Below are positions 60,916 to 64,000 of a stretch of 64,000 bases of DNA, one piece after another. This DNA comes from Candidatus Aminicenantes bacterium UBA6228 (GTDB lineage: Bacteria; Acidobacteriota; Aminicenantia; Aminicenantales; Saccharicenantaceae): the NCBI GenBank assembly GCA_002441005.1, contig DJWO01000010.1:113593-177592 (forward strand). Reading direction: 5' to 3'. The first letter of the stretch is position 1; every line of letters starts with the position of its first letter. The position numbers were made by a program, and so were the translations under genes. A model generated the notes under the pieces. The model was given only the letters and a program-made list of their open reading frames with translations. It ran no database searches and had not been told where the DNA came from.

Positions 60916-62430
60916 TTACCAGATATCCAGCATCCGGTATTGCACAGCTTCAGCTATGGCCGCAGCTGACAGTTTCTCTTCTCCGGCCAGGTCAGCTATT
61001 GTCCTGGCCACCTTCAGGATGCGGTCATAAGCTCTGGCGCTGAACTGGAACCTCTTCATAGCTGTCTCCAGCAATCTCTGACCTTCGGCTTCAACCAGGC
61101 AGAACTGGCACAAATCTTTTGACCCGAGCTGAGAATTAGCAAATATTTTACGCCCCCTGAATCTCTCCCATTGAATGTTTCTGGCCGCCGTCACTCTTTT
61201 TTTAATTTCAGCCGAAGGCTCACCTGGCGGCCGTCCGGTTATATCCTGATATTTAATCGCCGGGACTTCGATTTGCAGATCAATTCTATCCAGCAGCGGC
61301 CTGGACAACCTCGAATAATATTTCCTTCTTTCTAACTCGGTGCAATTAACTCCATTTCCCGAGCCGAGAAAGACATCATTACAGGGATTCATGGCTGCCA
61401 CCAGCATGAAAGAACAGGGAAAGGTCAGGCTGGAAGCTACCCGCGAAATGGTCACCTGCCCGTCTTCCAGAGGCTGACGCAGGCTTTCCAGCGCCTGGCG
61501 GCCGAATTCTGGAAATTCGTCCATAAAAAGAACTCCCCGGTGAGCTAAACTAACTTCTCCAGGACGGGGGAAATTGCCTCCGCCCACCAGTCCGGTATCG
61601 GTAATAGTGTGGTGCGGGGAGCGGAAGGGGCGTTGGCTGATGACTGCTCTTCCCCCTAAAAGCCCGGCTGAGCTGTAAATCTGAGTTACCTCAACTATTT
61701 CTTCAAAAGCCAGGTCAGGCAGAATGGTCGGCAGCCGCCTGGCCAGCATGGTTTTGCCCGACCCGGGCGGCCCAATTAGCAAAATATTATGCCCGCCGGC
61801 AGCCGCCACTTCCAGTGCCCTTTTTGCCTGCTGCTGCCCCCTGACTTCATAAAAATCTACCTCCTGCCTGATTTCTCCAATTAAATCAGGCAACGAATAA
61901 CTGGCCGGTTTAATTTCATCTGAGCCATTAAGCAGCTTGACCACTTCCAGGAGATGGTCTAAACCATAAACAGGTAAATTTCTTACCAGGCAAGCTTCTT
62001 TCTCGTTTTTGCGGGGAAGAACCAGACCTTCTAATTTTTTTTCGGCCGCCAGGAGGGAGAAAGGCAGAGCTCCTCTCACCGATTTAAGACTGCCTTCCAG
62101 AGTCAATTCACCCACAAAAAGAAACCGGTTCAGATTCTCCCGGTTGACTACCCCCAGAAAAGCCAGCAGCCCGAGAGCCACGGGCAGGTCAAAAGAAGAA
62201 CCTTCTTTCTTCCGGCTGGCTGGAGCTAAGTTAATGATTATTTTTTTGGCCGGAAAATCAAAGCCGCAATTGCGTAGGGCTGCTCTGACCCTCTCTTTGC
62301 TTTCACGGACGGCAGCATCTGGCAAGCCAACGATGATAAAAGCCGGCAGGCCGGGGGAAATATCGACCTCAACTTCTACCTGATAGGCTTCTATTCCGTG
62401 TAAAGAAGCACTTGGAATTCTTACCAGCAT
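60916..62430 (-). CDS. comM: YifB/ComM family Mg-chelatase-like AAA ATPase
   Basis: 504 residues: an N-terminal Lon-S5-like domain (SASLHGIEAYQVEVEVDISP, GLPDAAVRESKERVRAAL), the AAA core with Walker A LLIGPPGSGKTMLARRLP and Walker B GVLFMDEFPEF, then a zinc-binding-type region and a C-terminal helical domain (FSARAYDRILKVARTIADL). ComM is a hexameric helicase that promotes branch migration in natural transformation. AAGGGA precedes ATG. It is 48 bases downstream of the MglA-like gene on the same strand. Confidence 0.93.
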   Translation of the reverse strand: MLVRIPSASLHGIEAYQVEVEVDISPGLPAFIIVGLPDAAVRESKERVRAALRNCGFDFPAKKIIINLAPASRKKEGSSFDLPVALGLLAFLGVVNRENLNRFLFVGELTLEGSLKSVRGALPFSLLAAEKKLEGLVLPRKNEKEACLVRNLPVYGLDHLLEVVKLLNGSDEIKPASYSLPDLIGEIRQEVDFYEVRGQQQAKRALEVAAAGGHNILLIGPPGSGKTMLARRLPTILPDLAFEEIVEVTQIYSSAGLLGGRAVISQRPFRSPHHTITDTGLVGGGNFPRPGEVSLAHRGVLFMDEFPEFGRQALESLRQPLEDGQVTISRVASSLTFPCSFMLVAAMNPCNDVFLGSGNGVNCTELERRKYYSRLSRPLLDRIDLQIEVPAIKYQDITGRPPGEPSAEIKKRVTAARNIQWERFRGRKIFANSQLGSKDLCQFCLVEAEGQRLLETAMKRFQFSARAYDRILKVARTIADLAGEEKLSAAAIAEAVQYRMLDIW

Positions 62431-62478
62431 TGTCCCTTTAAAGGGACGGCTTAGAGTATTAACAATTCTCAGATTTTT

Positions 62479-63336
62479 TTATTTTTTCTTGGCCAGGCCA
62501 AATTCTTTCGACAGGCGATCAATTTCCTGTTCTATGTCTTCTATCGATTGAACTTTTATTTTGGTTGTTGGAAAGGGTGACTCATCACCAGGTTTGACAA
62601 ATTCAATCTGAGCCTCTTCTGGTTTTTTTTCAACCCTTCTTTTAGGCCGGGGGCGGTCAACTGCAGACTTCAGCTCGGAGGTGGTCAGGATTCTGGCCGG
62701 CTCGGCAGCCATTTCTCCGGATTTCTCCCCGCTGGAAAGACTTTCACCGAAGACACTGGCTCTGACCACTGGAACAGTCAACCTGGCAATTTCCTTTAGA
62801 GTTTCCAGAACTCCCCGGCCATTGATGGCTTCGGCCTCAATATAAGGAGATTGGCGGGAATTCAACAAACGGTTCAGTGTTTCAACCGGAATTAGATTGG
62901 GTAAATCCCGCTTATTATATTGGAAAACCAGAGGAATCCGGTTGAGGTCTATCCCCTGCTCCAGGCAGTTTTTTCTCAGGCCGTCAAAGCTTTCCAGATT
63001 AGCTTCAAGCAGCGGCAATTGAGAATCGGCTACAAAGACCAGTCCATCCGCTCCCTTGAGGACACTCTTTCTCGAAGCTTCATAAAAAACCTGACCGGGG
63101 ACAGTCAACAGCTGGAAATGAACCTTAAACTCTTTTATCAGACCGGCTTTGATAGGCAGGAGATCAAAAAAGAAGGTCCTTTCGGCCGGAGTTTCCAGAC
63201 AGACCAGCTCTCCCCGATAAGCTGGTTCAAGCTTAAAATAAATATAACGGAGATTGGTGGTCTTGCCGCTCAACCCTGGGCCATAATAGACAATCTTGAT
63301 GGCCATATTCTTGGTGACATAATTAACGTAGGCCAT
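62479..63336 (-). CDS. MglA-like small GTPase with C-terminal extension
   Basis: About 285 residues. The first 190 form a bacterial Ras-like GTPase of the MglA family: KIVYYGPGLSGKTTNLRYIY (P-loop), LLTVPGQVFYEASRK (switch region, Asp replaced as in MglA), GLVFVADSQ and NKRDLP. MglA sets cell polarity and drives gliding or pilus placement. A further 90 charged residues end in an amphipathic helix (SIEDIEQEIDRLSKEFGL), beyond the usual MglA length. No MglB (roadblock) partner is in the window. Start at ATG 63336, which has TGGAG upstream, in preference to GTG 63354. Confidence 0.87.
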   Translation of the reverse strand: MAYVNYVTKNMAIKIVYYGPGLSGKTTNLRYIYFKLEPAYRGELVCLETPAERTFFFDLLPIKAGLIKEFKVHFQLLTVPGQVFYEASRKSVLKGADGLVFVADSQLPLLEANLESFDGLRKNCLEQGIDLNRIPLVFQYNKRDLPNLIPVETLNRLLNSRQSPYIEAEAINGRGVLETLKEIARLTVPVVRASVFGESLSSGEKSGEMAAEPARILTTSELKSAVDRPRPKRRVEKKPEEAQIEFVKPGDESPFPTTKIKVQSIEDIEQEIDRLSKEFGLAKKK

Positions 63337-63517
63337 TTTTTCTCCAGGAAGCACTTATTGATAACATATTCACTCAGCTTTAGTCAAACTTAAAGAAATT
63401 TAATTGAAAAATAGTTAGTCTTTGAATTAGGACAAAAGCTATGATATTTTTTGACTTTGGCCTGTATCCAGGACCGTTGTTTTAACAGATAAGGCGGGTT
63501 CTGGAAGGAGAGAAGCT

Positions 63518-63991
63518 TTGATTGAAAAGAATTTAAGAAAAGCCAGAAGAGTGGCGGTCATCGGCGGGCACCGGCCTGATCAAGAATCACTGGACATCGC
63601 CTATGAAACTGGCCGGAGACTGGCCGAAGGCGGTGCCATTCTCGTTTGTGGCGGGCTAACCGGGGTAATGGAAGCAGCTGCCCGGGGAGCCAAAGAAGCT
63701 GGAGGCTTAACCATAGGCATCTTGCCTGGAACAAATCCAGAAGAAGCTAATCCTTTTATTGATCTCGGCCTGGCCACGGGGCTGGGGTTTAACCGGAATT
63801 CAATGGTAGTCCTCAATGCCGGGAGTGTTATTGCCATCGACGGCGAGTATGGCACGCTCAATGAAATTGCTTTTGCCCGGATCTATAATAAAAAAGTCAT
63901 AGGGATTAAGACCTGGAATATTGAGGGCATAACAACGGCCGGTTCGGCTAAAGAAGCTGTCGAGTTGGCCCTGTCGGCTGAAACTAAATAA
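63518..63991 (+). CDS. TIGR00725/LOG-like family protein
   Basis: 157 residues, TTG start after GGAAGGAGAG. Rossmann-like SLOG fold: VAVIGGHRPDQESLDIAYE, LVCGGLTGVMEAAARGAKEA, IGILPGTNPEEANPFIDL, and DGEYGTLNEIAFARIY, which is the GG-x-GT-x-x-E nucleotide-binding motif. Relatives include lysine-decarboxylase-like/LOG phosphoribohydrolases, but TIGR00725 members have no defined reaction. Divergent from the MglA-like gene; a possible promoter TTGAAT (63422), 17 bases, TATTTT (63445-63450) precedes it. Confidence 0.85.
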   Translation: MIEKNLRKARRVAVIGGHRPDQESLDIAYETGRRLAEGGAILVCGGLTGVMEAAARGAKEAGGLTIGILPGTNPEEANPFIDLGLATGLGFNRNSMVVLNAGSVIAIDGEYGTLNEIAFARIYNKKVIGIKTWNIEGITTAGSAKEAVELALSAETK

Positions 63992-64000
63992 ATAGCCAAT

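Noticed and set aside
1..64000. CRISPR arrays, prophage, defence islands, biosynthetic gene clusters
   Set aside because: No spaced direct-repeat array, phage structural gene, restriction or toxin-antitoxin pair, or synthase cluster was seen on reading both strands.

Overview
This 64 kb window reads as a stretch of ordinary bacterial chromosome, not a mobile island. The organism looks like a diderm (Gram-negative-type) bacterium. It encodes a predicted outer-membrane barrel protein, exported peptidases, the large Gram-negative form of GyrB, a MurE with the meso-diaminopimelate signature, and the phosphatidylserine/phosphatidylethanolamine pathway. Gene content (histidine and lactate use, exported peptidases, MglA-type GTPase, archaeal-type FBP aldolase/phosphatase, inositol phosphate synthase) would fit an uncultured acidobacterial or Aminicenantes-like lineage. 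That placement is an inference from style and gene mix; no rRNA is present to confirm it.

Layout. 1-3344: end of carA and complete carB. 3431-3784: a small dead insertion-sequence remnant with paired-box inverted ends. 3845-9900: a membrane sulfatase-fold protein, a CDP-alcohol phosphatidyltransferase, two small membrane proteins, LarA and an OsmC protein. 10074-15776: a C69 peptidase and a large exported GH38 alpha-mannosidase. 15858-18109: inositol-3-phosphate synthase, divergent from a second CDP-alcohol phosphatidyltransferase. 18131-20893: a GlmU whose nucleotidyltransferase half has decayed, a TPR protein and LarB. 20991-24455: dnaG-rpoD, then a CAU tRNA. 24613-32207: a zinc-ribbon coiled-coil protein, an acyl-CoA synthetase, gyrA and gyrB. 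32638-40340: two paralogous M28 peptidases, a barrel protein, a cyclophilin, psd-pssA and an M23 peptidase. 40539-42421: FBP aldolase/phosphatase and a Nudix-DUF2007 fusion. 42481-58227: a compact division and cell-wall (dcw) operon from mraZ to ftsZ without murB or ddl, with hutI overlapping the end of ftsZ. 59511-63991: an amino-acid permease, comM, an MglA-like GTPase and a TIGR00725 protein.

How it works together. The dcw operon makes UDP-MurNAc-pentapeptide, lipid I/II and the divisome. Its promoter carries a three-box GGGA repeat typical of MraZ autoregulation. Phospholipid headgroup genes recur at three places (5999, 17468, 37667-39068), and the inositol phosphate synthase beside one of them suggests inositol phospholipids. 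LarA and LarB imply nickel-pincer lactate racemase chemistry. HutI and the permease imply histidine/amino-acid catabolism.

Promoters of the form TTGACT-N17-TATAAT recur. Several genes without a Shine-Dalgarno sequence begin at or within a few bases of the predicted transcription start, which suggests leaderless mRNAs. I found no CRISPR array, prophage, defence island or secondary-metabolite cluster, and no clearly new multi-gene system. The most interesting items are the decayed GlmU half, the inositol-lipid pair, the MraZ operator over the start codon, the eukaryote-type CarB and the leaderless starts.
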